Shown here piece after piece: positions 1 to 12,000 of a stretch of 64,000 bases of DNA. The stretch lies in contig NC_057788.1 of assembly GCF_014905175.1 (NCBI RefSeq), forward strand, positions 11,787,446-11,851,445, in the 5' to 3' direction. The position numbers and the translations under genes were made by a program. The number at the start of each line of letters is the position of its first letter. Within the stretch, counting starts at the first letter, position 1. The notes below the pieces were generated by a model, which did no database searches, was not told the origin of the DNA, and worked only from the letters and a program-made list of their open reading frames with translations. This DNA is from Aphidius gifuensis. Lineage: Eukaryota; Arthropoda; Insecta; Hymenoptera; Braconidae.

Positions 1-161
1 TATATCAGCACAGCTGTTTTTTAATCTATTATGATATTCGATTTTTACAAATTTTTGCAATTATTTTAATTATATTTATAGTGTTGATTAATTACTTGTT
101 TTATTCATTTATACTACAAATTAAAAATAAAATATACAAATATTTATGTTGTGATTTAAAG

Positions 162-236
162 GTGAATTCTCTGTCAATAACAACTTCCAATTTTCCTGAT
201 GTGAATGAGATCCACCACATGGATTCCCTTCTCCAA
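162..236 (+). CDS. Penultimate coding exon of an unidentified gene
   Basis: This is a 75-nt exon in phase 0 at both ends, encoding 25 residues that end FPDVNEIHHMDSLLQ. The donor is CAA|GTAAAT at 236/237. The acceptor is the weaker AAAG|GTG at 161/162. The composition is clearly less A+T-rich than the flanks, and the frame joins the next exon (343-441) without a phase change across a 106-nt intron (237-342), a normal insect intron size. Earlier exons lie to the left of the window. The peptide is polar, with no domain I recognise, so no function is assigned. It could be the tail of a large regulatory or scaffold protein, but that is only an impression. Confidence 0.6.
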
Positions 237-342
237 GTAAATAAAAAAAAAAAAAACCTCATATATTTACAAAACAAACTTTTATCTTTCCTGTTATTTT
301 CCTCATACCAAGTTTCTTTTTTTTTCTCTTTTTTTCTACTAG

Positions 343-441
343 GCAAGTGGTCTCTCCGACTTTTTAAATTTTGAGAGAAGTGACAGCCCTGGTAGTCAGA
401 AAAGATCCTTTATCCTCGATGGACTTCCCGACCTCGATTGA
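343..441 (+). CDS. Terminal coding exon of the same unidentified gene
   Basis: The exon starts after a strong polypyrimidine tract and acceptor (…TTTTTTTCTACTAG|GCA) and stays open for 32 codons to a TGA at 439-441. The residues are acidic and serine-rich: LSDFLNFERSDSPGSQ, then SFILDGLPDLD at the C-terminus. Phase 0 matches the preceding exon. The C-terminal tail has several Ser/Pro and acidic positions and no cysteines, and looks like an unstructured tail. I do not recognise the protein. The reading frame, the splice signals and the contrast with the surrounding poly-T sequence all support a real exon. The downstream sequence becomes very A+T-rich at once, as expected for a 3' UTR. Confidence 0.65.
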   Translation, partial: ASGLSDFLNFERSDSPGSQKRSFILDGLPDLD

Positions 442-574
442 TATTTTTTAAAAAACATTAATTAATTTTTACATTACAGTGTTTATTATTTATTCCGAAT
501 GATTTTTTTTTTGTTTAATTTTTTGACTAAAAAATCCTATGTTTATTATAATTATGCAATAATTAAAGTTTATG

Positions 575-580
575 AATAAA
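575..580 (+). terminator. Candidate polyadenylation signal
   Basis: AATAAA lies 134 nt after the stop codon of the left-edge gene, followed by A/T-rich sequence. It is a plausible cleavage signal, but this motif is common by chance at this base composition. Confidence 0.35.
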
Positions 581-599
581 TTAAAATTTTTATAAAAAA

Positions 600-3100
600 A
601 TATAATTCATATATATTGTAATTTTATTTTGACAATTGAGCTTTTTTGTGACATAGAAACACAAAAAAAGTATGAAAATGAGAAAAAATATAAAATAAAA
701 TGAAGAAAGAAAATGTTTGTTTTATCTTGGTAGATTTTGTATTTTCTCAATTTTCGGTCTTTCCACTTTCATACCGTTGAGAGTTTTACCCGGCACATCT
801 TCAAACTATGATGATCGCGGTTATGAAAGGTTGCCACTCCAACGTCGTCGTCGACGTCTTTTTATTCTTTTTATTACTTTTTTTTCTTACTTAAAAAAAA
901 AAAAAAAAGCAAATAATATGGATGTGACGATGGAGATGTTGAAAGAAAAAATTTAAAAAATAAAATAAACTATTTCTAATTTTAATTTTTTTCTATGCTA
1001 CTTGGTCACAGACAGTGTCATCTGATAGTATAAAAACTTTTTTCTACTTTCTATGACATTCTCATCATATTTTTCTCTTCTCACTTTTCCGATTAGCTCC
1101 GGACATTTATTTATTTATTTCAGTTTTTTTTCTTTAAGCTTTATCTTCAACACTTGCAAGAGGTTTTTCTTTGTATTTTTTCGCACTTTGCGTGTTTAAA
1201 GTCTAACTGTAAATGCACAACTTGCACAATGGTTGATCGAATGTAGAAAAATTGTCATTGACAATTTGTTAAAGTTGAAGTAGGAAAATATAATTTAGAA
1301 GTTTTAAGTGTATGAAATCGTTGAATTTAATTATGTAGATATAAAATAAACTTTAGAGAAAAAAATATGGTCATACTTGATAACTTTCATTGTCCAACTG
1401 TTAAAATATCTATTTAAGAGAAATTATGATTATTTCATCTGAGAATGAACTCCAAAAGGAATTGTTCAAAAGTCAGAGAGAAAAGTCAGATTAGTCAAAC
1501 CGGATAATCTACTTGAAGCAATGCACGGGAAATTTTCTCAAGTCAAACAAACAAACAAATAAACAAAAAAAAAAAAAAAAAAAAGAAGAAAATTATAATA
1601 AGAGGATGCAAAGAGCTATATAAGAAACTATTCATTCATATTTTATCCGAAGCTTTATTTTTTTTTGTCTGAATAAAAATGTTCGAAATACCATTGTGAT
1701 ATGAACTATACAATATTCAAAATATTTTTTCATCTTAACAGAGTGATGAAAAAACTGATTGAAAAATAAGTTTCCTTGTTTTCTTGTCCTCTTGTTTGAG
1801 TTGATTTTTTTTTTTTTTTTTATTTGATTTGTGTTATGTATTAAATACATATAGTTTTAATTTATTTTCCATTGTGTTATATCAACATATTCTACTTGTT
1901 TTTCAAGTGTCCGTAGTCTCGGTTAGTATTCATTGTAATAGTTACATTTCTTATATATATATATAAGTCTATGCAATAATTTAATATATAGAGAAACATC
2001 TTAAGTGCACCATCCGAGAACCGTGAGAACAATGGCGTTAACGACGACGAGTCTGTTTACTCATACAAAAGGAAAATGAGAGGCACACAAGATACCTCAT
2101 CCTCATTTTCACCTTTTCTCTTTTAGTATCTGCTCCGTTCTCTTTCTCTCTCTTGTCCCTGTCACTGCTTACTTATTCTTATTATATATATATATAGAAA
2201 ACTCAAATTCTATCCGTCAACGGTGCAATTTCTATTAAATGGTCCGCAGAGCATTTTCTCATCTCCGACGGGCCATAAATAGAACAACATGCATGCAAAG
2301 TATACCAAAGTATTGTAATTTTTTTTTTTTTCTATAATTAAAGTTTGTGAAGAAAAGGTATTGAGAATTATTTTAATATTTATAAGGGTGGCTATATTTT
2401 TATTTAAAAAATTATTTAAGGTATAAGTTTGATAATTTTACTTTTTTAAATATAATATATAAATATACTTTTTACATAAACAAACGTGTTAAAAGTTGCG
2501 AACTTTGACATTGAATATCTAGTCTTATTTGCAGTGTAGTGAATTTCATTATAAAATATTTCATTTAAGTAAGTATCAAGTTGTCAAAACGATTTGACCT
2601 AGAAATATCGAAGTGGGAAACGATCCTAAAAGAAAATAAGTTTCTTAATGATGATAGTTATCTTTGGTCATATATACAGCCAGAGATATGCAGACAAATG
2701 AATACAATAAAGTTTTGAAAAAAAAATTAAACTAAGATCCTATATGAGTTTTCGTAGGTAAATGATTATCAATAATTAACTATGTGTATTGAGTTTTTTT
2801 TTTCTAATAAAAACTTGAGTGGTGTATTTACAAAACCTTATTTATTTTTTCATTATCAGTTTAACTATTTAACTGACCCATATTAATATCGTATTGACTG
2901 AAAATTATAATTATTTTATTTTCACATTAATGATCAAATATATAACTTGCATATGATACAAACATATTGAAATTAAAACTACTTATTATTGTTATCACAT
3001 TTAGTATTTATAAAATTATTAAATAGAATGCTGTCATTTTTTTGTATCAGATATAGTTGTTATTGTAGGTTTTTGACGCATGTTCTTATAAATGTTAACT
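600..3100. other. Intergenic, no gene seen
   Basis: A/T-rich sequence with poly-A/T runs and (TA)n tracts. A short open frame around 770-860 contains an arginine run but has no ATG in good context and no clear splice sites. A less A+T-rich patch at 2000-2280 contains CT-rich sequence. I see no supported gene or complete repeat here. Confidence 0.5.
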
Positions 3101-3216
3101 GTTAAGGCCAGGTGCTTAACATCTAGTGACAAAATTATGACAGCTTCGCACTTTGAATTTTTGTCCCACGATAACAATTGTAATTTTAATTTAATAATTA
3201 AAAAAACTATATCGAA

Positions 3217-3999
3217 CCCAGGTAGGAAGTGACGTCGGGCACAAGCCTGGGACAAGTCTGGAATGTTTACGATGTATTTGCTGGTGTCGGACTAGTGTAT
3301 CAGGCTTGACACGCAGTCTTGTCTTCCCAGGCTTGACACCGGCTTGCAAAAAAAATTTTAAAAAAGTATAAATAAACAATGATTATTAATTTATTAATTT
3401 GACACTATTATTTTTTACGCGATAAAATTTGAATTAACGATGATTATATGAACGAAAATAAACGGCGTAACAGGGGATCGATCCTAGGTCTCTCACGTGG
3501 AACTCCAATGCTCTATCAAGTATCACCGGGGTATTCATGAAAGAGTCAGTCAAAATTTTTTATATGAATGAATTCGAGAGTCAATACACAGTCCTTGTAA
3601 AAGCCTGGCACGATAGTCAAAACCTAATAATTGTTATTTAAAATTTCTATTTACAATTTATAGATCTAATTAATATAATTTTTTTTTTTTTTAATTGAAT
3701 ATATGCACAAGTCGAGTCCCGTGTCAGGCTTGGTAAAACGGGCTTGACACAAGGCTCGTGTGAGGCCGGGGAAAACAAAAAAAAACAGGCTTGACACCGG
3801 CTTGGATTATTGAGGCCTGTGTGAGGCCGGTCAAAAACAACGGGGACAGTCTTGTGTCAAGCCTGTGTTAACAAGGTTCGTGTGAGGCCGGGGAAAACAA
3901 TGGGCACAAGCTTGTGTCAAGCCTGTGCTCCCAAGGCTTGATACACAACCTTCGCACAAGCCTGGCACAGTTGTTCAAGCCCGAGAACTCTTACCTGGG
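3217..3999 (+). mobile_element. Family B word-array element, copy 1 (tRNA-like core)
   Basis: The left end is CCCAGGTAGGAAG. The right end read in reverse is CCCAGGTAAGAGT. The interior begins and ends with many variants of a CAAGCCTG/CAGGCTTG word (for example CAGGCTTGACACCGGCTTG). The A/T-rich core (about 3350-3700) holds a tRNA-like module on the minus strand. The element is flanked by AA on both sides, and the uninterrupted foldback arm shows a single AA, so it has a 2-bp target duplication. Positions 3217-3670 match the copy at 29938-30430. Confidence 0.7.
3470..3532 (-). repeat. tRNA-like module in family B element, copy 1
   Basis: Read on the minus strand, CCCCGGTGATACTTGATAGA leads into GCATTGG (A-box-like), and the segment ends with GATCGATCC (B-box-like). 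The stem pairing is poor, so this is a tRNA-derived module and not a working tRNA gene. The same module occurs at 30216-30284 and 44433-44498. Confidence 0.55.
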
Positions 4000-4052
4000 A
4001 AATGTTCAAAAAAATGGCACACGGGTCGGAAATTATAAATATAGGTCTCCAA

Positions 4053-5425
4053 CCCGTGTAGGAATCGCCAAGCATGGAAACATGGCCATACACTGGCCGA
4101 TAAACGGCAGCCCATGATTGGTAGCTGTTAAAGGGCCATTAATGGATATACTTGAACAAACGATCGGTAAATTATTCTATTTATCAAGATTGGCAGAGTT
4201 TTGTCTTAAACGTCTACATTAATTGGCTGGAAATTCAATGGCTGCCATTCATCGGCCAATTCATGGTAAATGCATTGCTAAAATTTAATGGCTGCCGTTC
4301 ATTGCCGATAATTGGTAAATTCATGGCTAGAATTTAATGGCTATCGTTTATTAGTCTTTTTCAAGGTAAATTCATGGTTTGTTATTTAATTTGGTTGCTA
4401 GTCATGGCCAATTCATAACATTATGGCTGGCCATTAATGGCTACCGTTCATCGAACAATTAATGGCAAATAATGGCTGGCTATTTAATTTTCAAATTTTT
4501 CATCGGTTGGTCATTTTAGATTCATGGCTGGCCATTAATGCTGCCATTCATCGTCCAATTAATGGCAAAATATGACTGCTGGCCATTAATGGTTACCGTT
4601 CATCGGCAATTTTTACGGCAAATTTATGGCTGGCAATTTAATTGCTTGCCGTTCATCGGCCAATCCATGGTACTCATGGCTGGCCATTAATGGCTACCGT
4701 TCACGGCCAATTCATGCACCATGCTTAAGATTTAATAGCTACTTTTAATTTTTAAATTCATTTTAAAATCATGGCTGGCCATTAATGGCTAATGTTCAAT
4801 GATTACCCATGGAAAATTCATGGCTAACCAATGGCTACCAACCATCAGCTAATTTTTGACAAAAAAACAAGACAATAGAAAAAATCAACAATGGAGCATT
4901 AAAATTAAATGAATAAATAAAATATATTTGTATTTGAATAATCATCTTCAAAAGTCTACCAAGTCTACGAGGAACTTAATTACTACAAGAGAGAACAAAA
5001 AACTTCCGAAATATATATATCGCACAAGTGGCTCAGTTAGTTAAAGCATTGGTTTAATGTAGGTTTATATTTTCGATCGATAGTCTTGTGCCCGGCGAGA
5101 GTCAAAAAAAACATTTATTATAAAAACAATTTGACTCGATAATCTATATATGCAATTGAAAAAAAAAACATTTTTTTTTGTTTCATTTATAAAAAAAATG
5201 ATTTCTCAAATAATGGGCCCATCCTGGCAATGTTAATGGCCAATCTGGCAAATTTTAATGGGCCAATCTTGGCAAATGTTAATGGGCCAATAATGGCAGC
5301 CAATATTAGAATGGTGTAACGCGCCAGGCCCGGCGTATGAGTGGCCCATTAATGGCAGCCCATTAATGGCAAAATTTCGCCATGCATCGGCCGTTGCATG
5401 GCCGTGTTGTAGTCTCCTACACGGG
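4053..5425 (+). mobile_element. Family C word-array element, copy 1 (GGCCATTAATGGC)
   Basis: The ends are CCCGTGTAGGAAT (4053-4065) and, reversed, CCCGTGTAGGAGACT (5411-5425). The left array (4070-4855) and right array (5206-5400) are packed with variants of GGCCATTAATGGC, ATGGCTGGCCATTAATGG and CCGTTCATCGGCCAAT. The core between them (4856-5205) is A/T-rich and contains a tRNA-like module at 5022-5091. The flanks are AA on both sides, against a single AA at the empty site in the opposite foldback arm, again a 2-bp target duplication. No protein is encoded. Confidence 0.75.
5022..5091 (+). repeat. tRNA-like module in family C element, copy 1
   Basis: A 70-nt segment whose ends pair perfectly as an acceptor stem (GCACAAG…CTTGTGC). 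It has TGGCTCAGTTAGTTAAAGC as the A-box and D-arm region and TTCGATCGA in the B-box position. The anticodon and T stems do not pair well, so it is probably a decayed tRNA or SINE-like head and not a functional tRNA. Confidence 0.55.
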
Positions 5426-5733
5426 AAGTCATGTGATAAGTCTAAATAATATTAATTACATCACATGACTTGGAGACATAATTTCCGACATGTGTGCACG
5501 CAATTTTTTTGAACATTTCAATATATTTTTTTAAATTATTCAATTAAAAATAAAATTGTTATCGTGGGACAAAAATTCAAGGTTCAAAGCTGTCATAATT
5601 TTGTCACTAAATGCTAAGGGCCTCCCCTTAAAACTTTTTATTCTGCCACTGCTTAAGATTTAGATAGCTTTGGCTTTTAATAATTTTTTAAACTCATCTT
5701 TTAAAAAAACTATATTGTATAAAAATTTGGCTA

Positions 5734-6185
5734 GATGTCAATGATTAACCACAAGGAATAATTGATTATCCATAATCAACTTTTTTATTATTGAAAAATG
5801 ATAAATATTATATAATCGTAATTTTTAACATGCTGAAGTTAATGGAGAAATAAAAAAAAAAAAATTGTTCGGAAAAATGATGATATACTAATAGAAATTA
5901 TATTATATATGGATATGTATATAAAATGACAGTTGTTTATAGTTTTCAAGTAGAGTATTCAATCTACATATTATTCATTAGCTCACTAGACGAAGTTTGG
6001 TAACAATACACAGCACTTTAGCGTGATATAATATAAATCAAGATACAAAGTTGAGAAAGGCAATTTGGAATGTCAATATATCCTTTGATATTCTTGATAA
6101 CAAAAACAGCATTAACGTAAGTTCTTCGATGAAAAAATACTACAACTATTTATGGTAATTTCATATTAACAATTCCTGCTAATTA
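5734..6185 (+). repeat. Dispersed 450 bp repeat, copy 1
   Basis: Nearly identical to 17735-18183 over its whole length, with only scattered substitutions and small indels. Both start at GATGTCAATGATTAA and end near CAATTCC. No terminal inverted repeats or long frame are visible. A short open segment near 6055-6120 ends at a donor-like AAC|GTAAGT in both copies. It could be a mobile element fragment or a segmental duplication. Confidence 0.8.
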
Positions 6186-6420
6186 CGGAGGCATTGCATT
6201 TATCCCTAGAAAATAAAAAAAACGTTATAATTTTGAAAATAGTTGTCCCAGAAAGTTTGTTTGCAGCACAAAGGTTTCCTTCATCTCTATCGCACGTGAT
6301 GAAAACAAATTTTCTATGATTACTATGTTTTTCAAAAAATTAAAAAAACTAAAAACTACATTTTTTTTTCTCTTTCTGAAAATTATTGTGCTGAAATTAT
6401 TTGATTCAGAGTATTACTTA

Positions 6421-6757
6421 CCCTGTGTAGGAATTGCTGAGACTCACAACACGGCCATGCATTGACCCATCAATGGCACACAATGATTGGTAGCCAGTCA
6501 TGGGCCATTCGCGCTTCATTCTTGGTAAACGATTGGCCTATTCTTGTATTGCCAATGCACGGTTCTGATCCATGGCCTTGGCTGACTCTTATATGACCAT
6601 TGCTTGGTTGCCAATTATTGGCAAAGCGTTGGCAGATATCGTAAACTGCGAATAATTGATTGCGAATAATCGGCTGATTCTTGGATGATATATAAATGGC
6701 CAATGCATGGTTGCCATCACTGGCTAAGCCCTGGCTGATTCTCGGACGGCCAAGAGT
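6421..6757 (+). mobile_element. Family C element, copy 2 (right end missing)
   Basis: Starts CCCTGTGTAGGAATTGCTGA and continues into the family-specific subterminal ACACGGCCATGCATTG. The interior is built from TGGCCAATGCATGG-like words. The array fades out near 6757, and no matching inverted end was found before the unrelated A/T-rich sequence. Confidence 0.6.
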
Positions 6758-7050
6758 TGAAATAAGACTTGAAATAACTTGTAATAATTTGCAATAAATA
6801 AATTTATATATGAAATCCATTAGAATCACAAAATATTCAAATTAATTTAAAAGAGGCTTGCAATCACTCAAAATAATTTCAGATCACTTGTAATATAGCA
6901 AAATTAAAATGTACTATATTGGACCACAGTATTTCGAACAAGCATTATTGAGTAAAGTTTTTTTTTTTAAGGAATAAAACTGTTTTTCTGATTATATAGA
7001 TATGTATCTACCGAAGTGTATATCAATGACTCAATCAATGTTGTTTTGGA

Positions 7051-7204
7051 TAGTCGGATATTTTTTATTCTCTTGCGGTAGATTTGTCAACTATAATATT
7101 AATTATTAATTTTATATTATATGTATCATTAATAATGATTCATTATTAATAACTAATATTATATTTGACAAATCTATCACAAGAAAATAGAAAATATCCG
7201 ACTA
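7051..7204. mobile_element. Short foldback MITE
   Basis: Arms of about 60 bp start TAGTCGGATATTTT and, on the other strand, TAGTCGGATATTTTC. They continue through GATAGATTTGTCAA versus GGTAGATTTGTCAA and ATAATATTA. The loop is A/T-rich. A possible TA at each edge would fit a Tc1/mariner-type MITE, but the superfamily is not certain. Confidence 0.6.
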
Positions 7205-8750
7205 ATTCTTAAATAATAGAACTAATCATCAGAGTGATTAACTGAATTATCAGAGTCATTAACTGAATCACTTTTTCACTGTACATAGTCGAGTTTCTGT
7301 TGTCTGATGATGTTGGTGGTGTTTGATTAAAAACAAATAATGATTAATCAATAACTCATTAATACGTCACTCCATTTATCTGTTAATTTTTTTTGTTGAA
7401 TGAACTAAATACGAATCAAATTTGTCATTTCTTGGGCATCTTGATAGTTCAGTGCAGCATGCTTGAATAAATTTAAGTTTCAAGTGTCATCATAGACTTA
7501 AGATAACCCAATAATAATATTACCAGGTAGGTATAAATTTTCGTTGATCCAATGGTATTAAACTTTTTATTATTCTCGTTATTTTTTTTTTACCTTGCAA
7601 TCAATTTTAAAACTTTCAAGTTGCGATGGTGCGTAAAGGAGTTTTGAAAAAGTTAACTTGGTTAACTTTATTAACGCCTTATTTTTTTTTATTTTTTATT
7701 TTAATTGACTTGTAGAGTTGTATATAAATTCATAATTTTTTTTTTTTTTTTTAAAAAACGTAAAAAATAATTGTGGTAAAAAAAAGCTTACAATCGATGG
7801 ATTCTGTTGAAAAAAAAATTAGAGATTCAATTAAGCATGGACAGAGGAATAAATTATCTAAGAGGTATAATCACAAAATTGAACGATAAGTTTTTCATGA
7901 AAGATGAACCTGAACAGTCTAAAATATTGATCAGCGACTTATACTTTGTGAGACATTAATAGTCTCTCCATGCAGTGACCTTGACAGAATAAAGGCAATG
8001 ATAAAAAAAAGACGAATAAAAGGAGAAGAACGCTAATTAGCTTGAGCTTAACAGGAAAATAAAAATGCAATTTTTTATCTACGATTTGACATATAAGTAT
8101 ATGGTGATTACTCTTATGAAATAATTAGCGATAGACTATCGAACTTTTGAACTTCATAAAACTAGTTTCTAATATACGATTGTCAGGTATTTATTGTTAA
8201 GTAATTATTCATTTAACAAAAGTCCTGTGTAATAATTCCAACTGTAATTACATGTAAATAAGTGTTAACAGACAATGACGAACAATGGCCAGTATAGAAA
8301 TACTGATGTTGAGAGGGAAGGACAATTTAATTTGGTCACCTAACGTAATTGAAGGTAACTGACGCTGTGTTCAGTGATACCCTGAGAAAATCACACGGCA
8401 CCCCTTAATTTTTCTCATGGTGCTCTTTGAATTTTACTGGAGAGTACTCACTAAAACAAACTTTGAAGATATTCTCAGAGTATAATCTTTATTTAATCTG
8501 ATGATTACCCACAGAAAATTCGAGTTCCGAAAAAATTATTATGAAATGTATACAAATTCATGGGAGTTGCCCTCGTAAATAACTCAACTTATAAATCGTT
8601 GAAAAAATGAGTAATGGTCACCGATTCCACGCAAAAGGTACATTGCCCCAAAATTTTATTAGGCAAGTTTTTACCGCGTGTATTGCGTAGCACAGCATGG
8701 AAATTGGAAAATCAACTCAGTTTCAGCTCGTCCACATGCAAGTGCATTGA
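7205..8750. other. Intergenic, nothing recognised
   Basis: A/T-rich sequence with poly-A/T runs. No coding frame, tRNA or complete repeat could be supported. Confidence 0.45.
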
Positions 8751-8763
8751 CCCGAGTGGAAAT
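8751..8763 (+). repeat. Orphan family A terminus
   Basis: CCCGAGTGGAAAT, a perfect family A end, followed by a weak array containing one AACTTGATCAA word. No partner end was found before the complete copy beginning at 8900. Confidence 0.5.
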
Positions 8764-8899
8764 TGACTTCAGGATAGCATCAAAACTTGATCAATTCTAG
8801 TAAAACTATCTTTAAAAAAAATTGATACTCTCTATGCCTTTGAGAGAGTTATGCAGTCAGATTTGTATGAGAGTGCGAGGCCTGACTTGGACGTCACAT

Positions 8900-9183
8900 C
8901 CCGAGTGGAAATTTGGTCAAGCTAGCCTGATTTGACTTCAAGTCTTGATCAAGACTTGATCAATGTTCCCTTAACACGAGAAGCCTGATCAAAATTTGAT
9001 CAAGATTTGATCAAGATGCTTGATTAAGGATAACTTGATCAAGATTGGATCAAGGAAACCTTAACTCATCCTTATTAAGACCAGCCTGATCAAGAATTGA
9101 TCAGTCAAAATACATTTTGGTACTTGAATTTTCTCCAAGATCAAGATTTGATCAAGACTTGATTACAATTATTTCCACTCGGG
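8900..9183 (+). mobile_element. Family A word-array element, copy 1 (TTGATCAAG)
   Basis: Perfect 13-bp inverted ends: CCCGAGTGGAAAT at 8900-8912 and ATTTCCACTCGGG at 9171-9183. The interior contains a dozen or so variants of the palindromic word TTGATCAAG (for example GACTTGATCAAT, GATCAAGATTTGATCAAG). It has no core, tRNA-like module or protein. The flanks AT and GC do not show a target duplication. Confidence 0.75.
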
Positions 9184-9241
9184 GCAGTTGCATAGTAACT
9201 GTGGCAACATCGCTTGATTTTGACACTCAGTGGATCATTGG

Positions 9242-9259
9242 TTGTGTGTGTGTGTGTGT
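9242..9259. repeat. (TG)n microsatellite
   Basis: About nine TG units just outside the family A element. Confidence 0.8.
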
Positions 9260-9579
9260 CAGTGATCACGTATTTTTGTGTGAATGTGCAGTCTTGTCAT
9301 ATTTACAATTTTGTTCGGTAATATTATTTTTATCATTATTTTTTCGAAAATTTATACAGAGTGAAAGCATTCAAACAAAATGATTCGATCCATCATGACT
9401 TAAACTAACTACTTGCAAAATTCCAAGTTATCGAGAGTTTTCGCCTTGACTGTATAGCTCTCTTATGTATAAAGGTTGCAGTAGATATTTCTTTTTGACA
9501 ATATCTTGCCTGTGCTCTATTTCACCTAGTTTATGAATTAGTATTACACGTGGGAGGACCTTCGTGTGTATTTGTACTT

Positions 9580-9900
9580 ATGCAAGAGTGTAAGAACGGA
9601 TAAGGTATATGTATAACAACACACATGTTGGTACATTATATAGAATTAATACAGGATGTGGAAAGTGGAAGCAGACTTTGCGAAGATCGCGCGTTCGCTA
9701 GTTCACGAGTGTTCCCAACGGAAGAGAGACTAAACTAGGTTGTTGACGGGGGTTAGGAAAAGGCAAGGAAGATGGGATGAGAAATGCTGCGGTTACGAAT
9801 GAGGCCTGACTATCAAGTAGTCGAGATAGATGCTTGCGGGCCAAAAAAAGCCTCTGTCAGTACTAACCAACACCGCAGTCAGTACACTGGAAAATATCAC
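9580..9900. promoter_or_regulatory. Less A+T-rich intergenic island
   Basis: A few hundred bases of mixed composition stand out from the flanks and contain GATCGCGCGTTCGC and CAGTCAGTACACTGG. There is no ORF and no repeat signature. It is a candidate cis-regulatory block on composition alone. Confidence 0.2.
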
Positions 9901-9956
9901 TCCTATCCGGAATGAATCTGAATAATATTTAATATTTCTCTGCTCTATAAATAAAT

Positions 9957-10006
9957 AATGAAATAAATAAATAAATAAATAAATAAATGAATGAATGAAT
10001 GAATAA
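9957..10006. repeat. Tetranucleotide microsatellite
   Basis: A run of AAAT/AATA units changing into GAAT units, then AATAAACAG. Confidence 0.8.
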
Positions 10007-10009
10007 ACA

Positions 10010-12000
10010 GTTAGGATTTGTAATGAGCAAATATATAAAAGAGTATTTGACTAATTTAACTGTTTCAGCTTTATAATAAAAATGGAATAAATTGATTAGA
10101 TAATGAACTAAATGTGTTATTTATGTTATCCAATAAAACAATAATCTTTAAAATAAATTTTCAATTAAAAAAAAAAGCTAAAAAAAACCAATAAAAATTA
10201 GTATTGAATTAAGATTAGATATAACTGAATACAACGGTATAATAAGTGAATCAGTTTTCAAAAAAGAAATACGTAGATGAAAAGAATATAAACGCAATAC
10301 CGGTCGGTCTCTCTAGAAAAGTAGGAATGGACATATATATATATATACGTATTATATGAAAATTCGTTTTCATAAGTGATGGTAAAGCTAACTGCTTTGC
10401 ACCCAATGCTTCAATTTTTTTTTTATTTTTTCTTTGGTACTTTTTCACTCTTCTTATCTATACTAGCGTATCCAGATGGCAACCTTAATAAGTCAAATTA
10501 AATTTTCGACTCTGCCAGTTGGTGAAGTAGGTTTTGAATATCAAGAAAATTCAGAGGTTTTGTATATTTTTTGTAACATTCATCCTCTGACTTTTTACTC
10601 TATTCATCTTTATCTAAAATACATGGTCTTTTTTTTTTTTTCTTTTCTAATCTAAATTTATATTTTATCAAACTTTTGTCATAGCTTATTATAACTTACT
10701 TGCATAAATGTTGATACAATTATTCTTGTCGATGTATACTATCTTTCATTTCACGAGTAATGTATAATATTAAAAAATATAAAAAATAATGTTAGATACA
10801 AATTGAAGAATACTGTGGATGAAAAAAATAAAAAAAAAATAAGTAAAATAAAATAAAAAGAATTGAGCCTCATGGAGCAGATGCATCTATACATGCAACT
10901 ATATATAGATAAATTTTGAATTGAGTAAATTCGAAAAGGGCGGGTACTTCTTGCAACGTTGAGCGTAAAGTAAGAAAAAAAGCAAAAAAAAAAATTTTAA
11001 AATCGATTATTGAAAAAGCTTTACAGTGAATAGGAGAATGAATGTTCTTTGAGTTGGTCCTACTTGGCCTGATGGCAGGTACACCTTGACTACCGCACAT
11101 GCTCTTATTTCATGTGAGCTAAGGTGTACACCTAGACATACATATGTGTATATATCCTCATATCTATATACACAATACAACTATACATATATATAGAGAA
11201 TCACTGAATTTTCAATGCTGTTCACGTAGACGCTAAAACGCCCCATGATTCAATTCGCATCAGCCCAAATCTCTCATCCCTTCTGTGTCTAGTCTTCATC
11301 CCCTTTCACCCTCGAGACGACGTTTCACTGATGGTGCGTCAACTCGTTCATATTATATCGAATAACTATGTATAACTATATCTTTTTTTTTTTTTTCGTT
11401 TATATATTTTCACCTTTTATTTGACTTCATTCGAATCAAAACGCAGATAAAGTTTTTCTTTTTATTTTTTTCTACTTTTCTTTACTTTTTTAAATAACTT
11501 TGTGAAACGAGAAACGAAAGGAAAAAAGTTTTCCAATTTTTTCACACTCTTTCTCTCTTTCGATCTTGAATTCCATTACGATTTCTGATTAATTTTCTCA
11601 TAATTATGAAATACTGTACAAGAAAAAAAAAAAAAAAAAATGGATCACAAATTTACGGTAAAAAAATATCAGTAAAAATAAAAATAATGATAAAAAAGTA
11701 ATATACTTCACAAGTAAAATGTAATCAAGGTCATCCATCACCTTTTTGAATTTACAGATTGTACAAGGTATATATTTTTTGTTTTGACATACAGAAGTAT
11801 CAAGTGTAGTCAACAATTTATACCCTTATCATTTTTATGATACCAGTTACAGATAAGATATATATGATACATAAAGATATGTTAAATATAAATATAGTTT
11901 TTTGAAGAGTTTTCCATTTTGTAATCAATGGTATCATGTATATATGAAATTTTTATTTAGTGGTCATTTGAGAAAAATATATAGAGAAAAACAATGTTAA
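10010..12000. other. Intergenic, one less A+T-rich island
   Basis: Mostly poly-A/T-rich. A mixed-composition block at about 11020-11360 contains CGCCCCATGATTCAATTCGC and CTCGAGACGACG and could be regulatory. No gene is supported. Confidence 0.35.

Larger units (their letters stand above)
3101..5629. mobile_element. Foldback (long inverted repeat) element carrying two nested insertions
   Basis: The left arm is 3101-3216 plus 4000-4052. The right arm is the reverse complement of about 5426-5629. Shared stretches include TAGTGACAAAATTATGACAG, TTTTTGTCCCACGATAACAA, AATGTTCAAAAAAAT and GTCGGAAATTAT. The centre is the palindrome AAGTCATGTGAT…ATCACATGACTT at 5426-5471. The left arm is interrupted by two other elements (3217-3999 and 4053-5425), while the right arm is uninterrupted and acts as an internal empty-site control. 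No transposase was seen, so this is a non-autonomous hairpin-type element. Confidence 0.8.

Noticed and set aside
717..956. Open frame with an arginine run (SSNYDDRGYERLPLQ then R-rich)
   Set aside because: No ATG in good context, no convincing splice sites, and it lies in A/T-rich sequence after the left-edge gene has ended.
6470..6829. 119-codon minus-strand frame
   Set aside because: Lies within the GGCCAAT/TGGCCAATGCATGG array of a family C element; an artefact of the repeated word.
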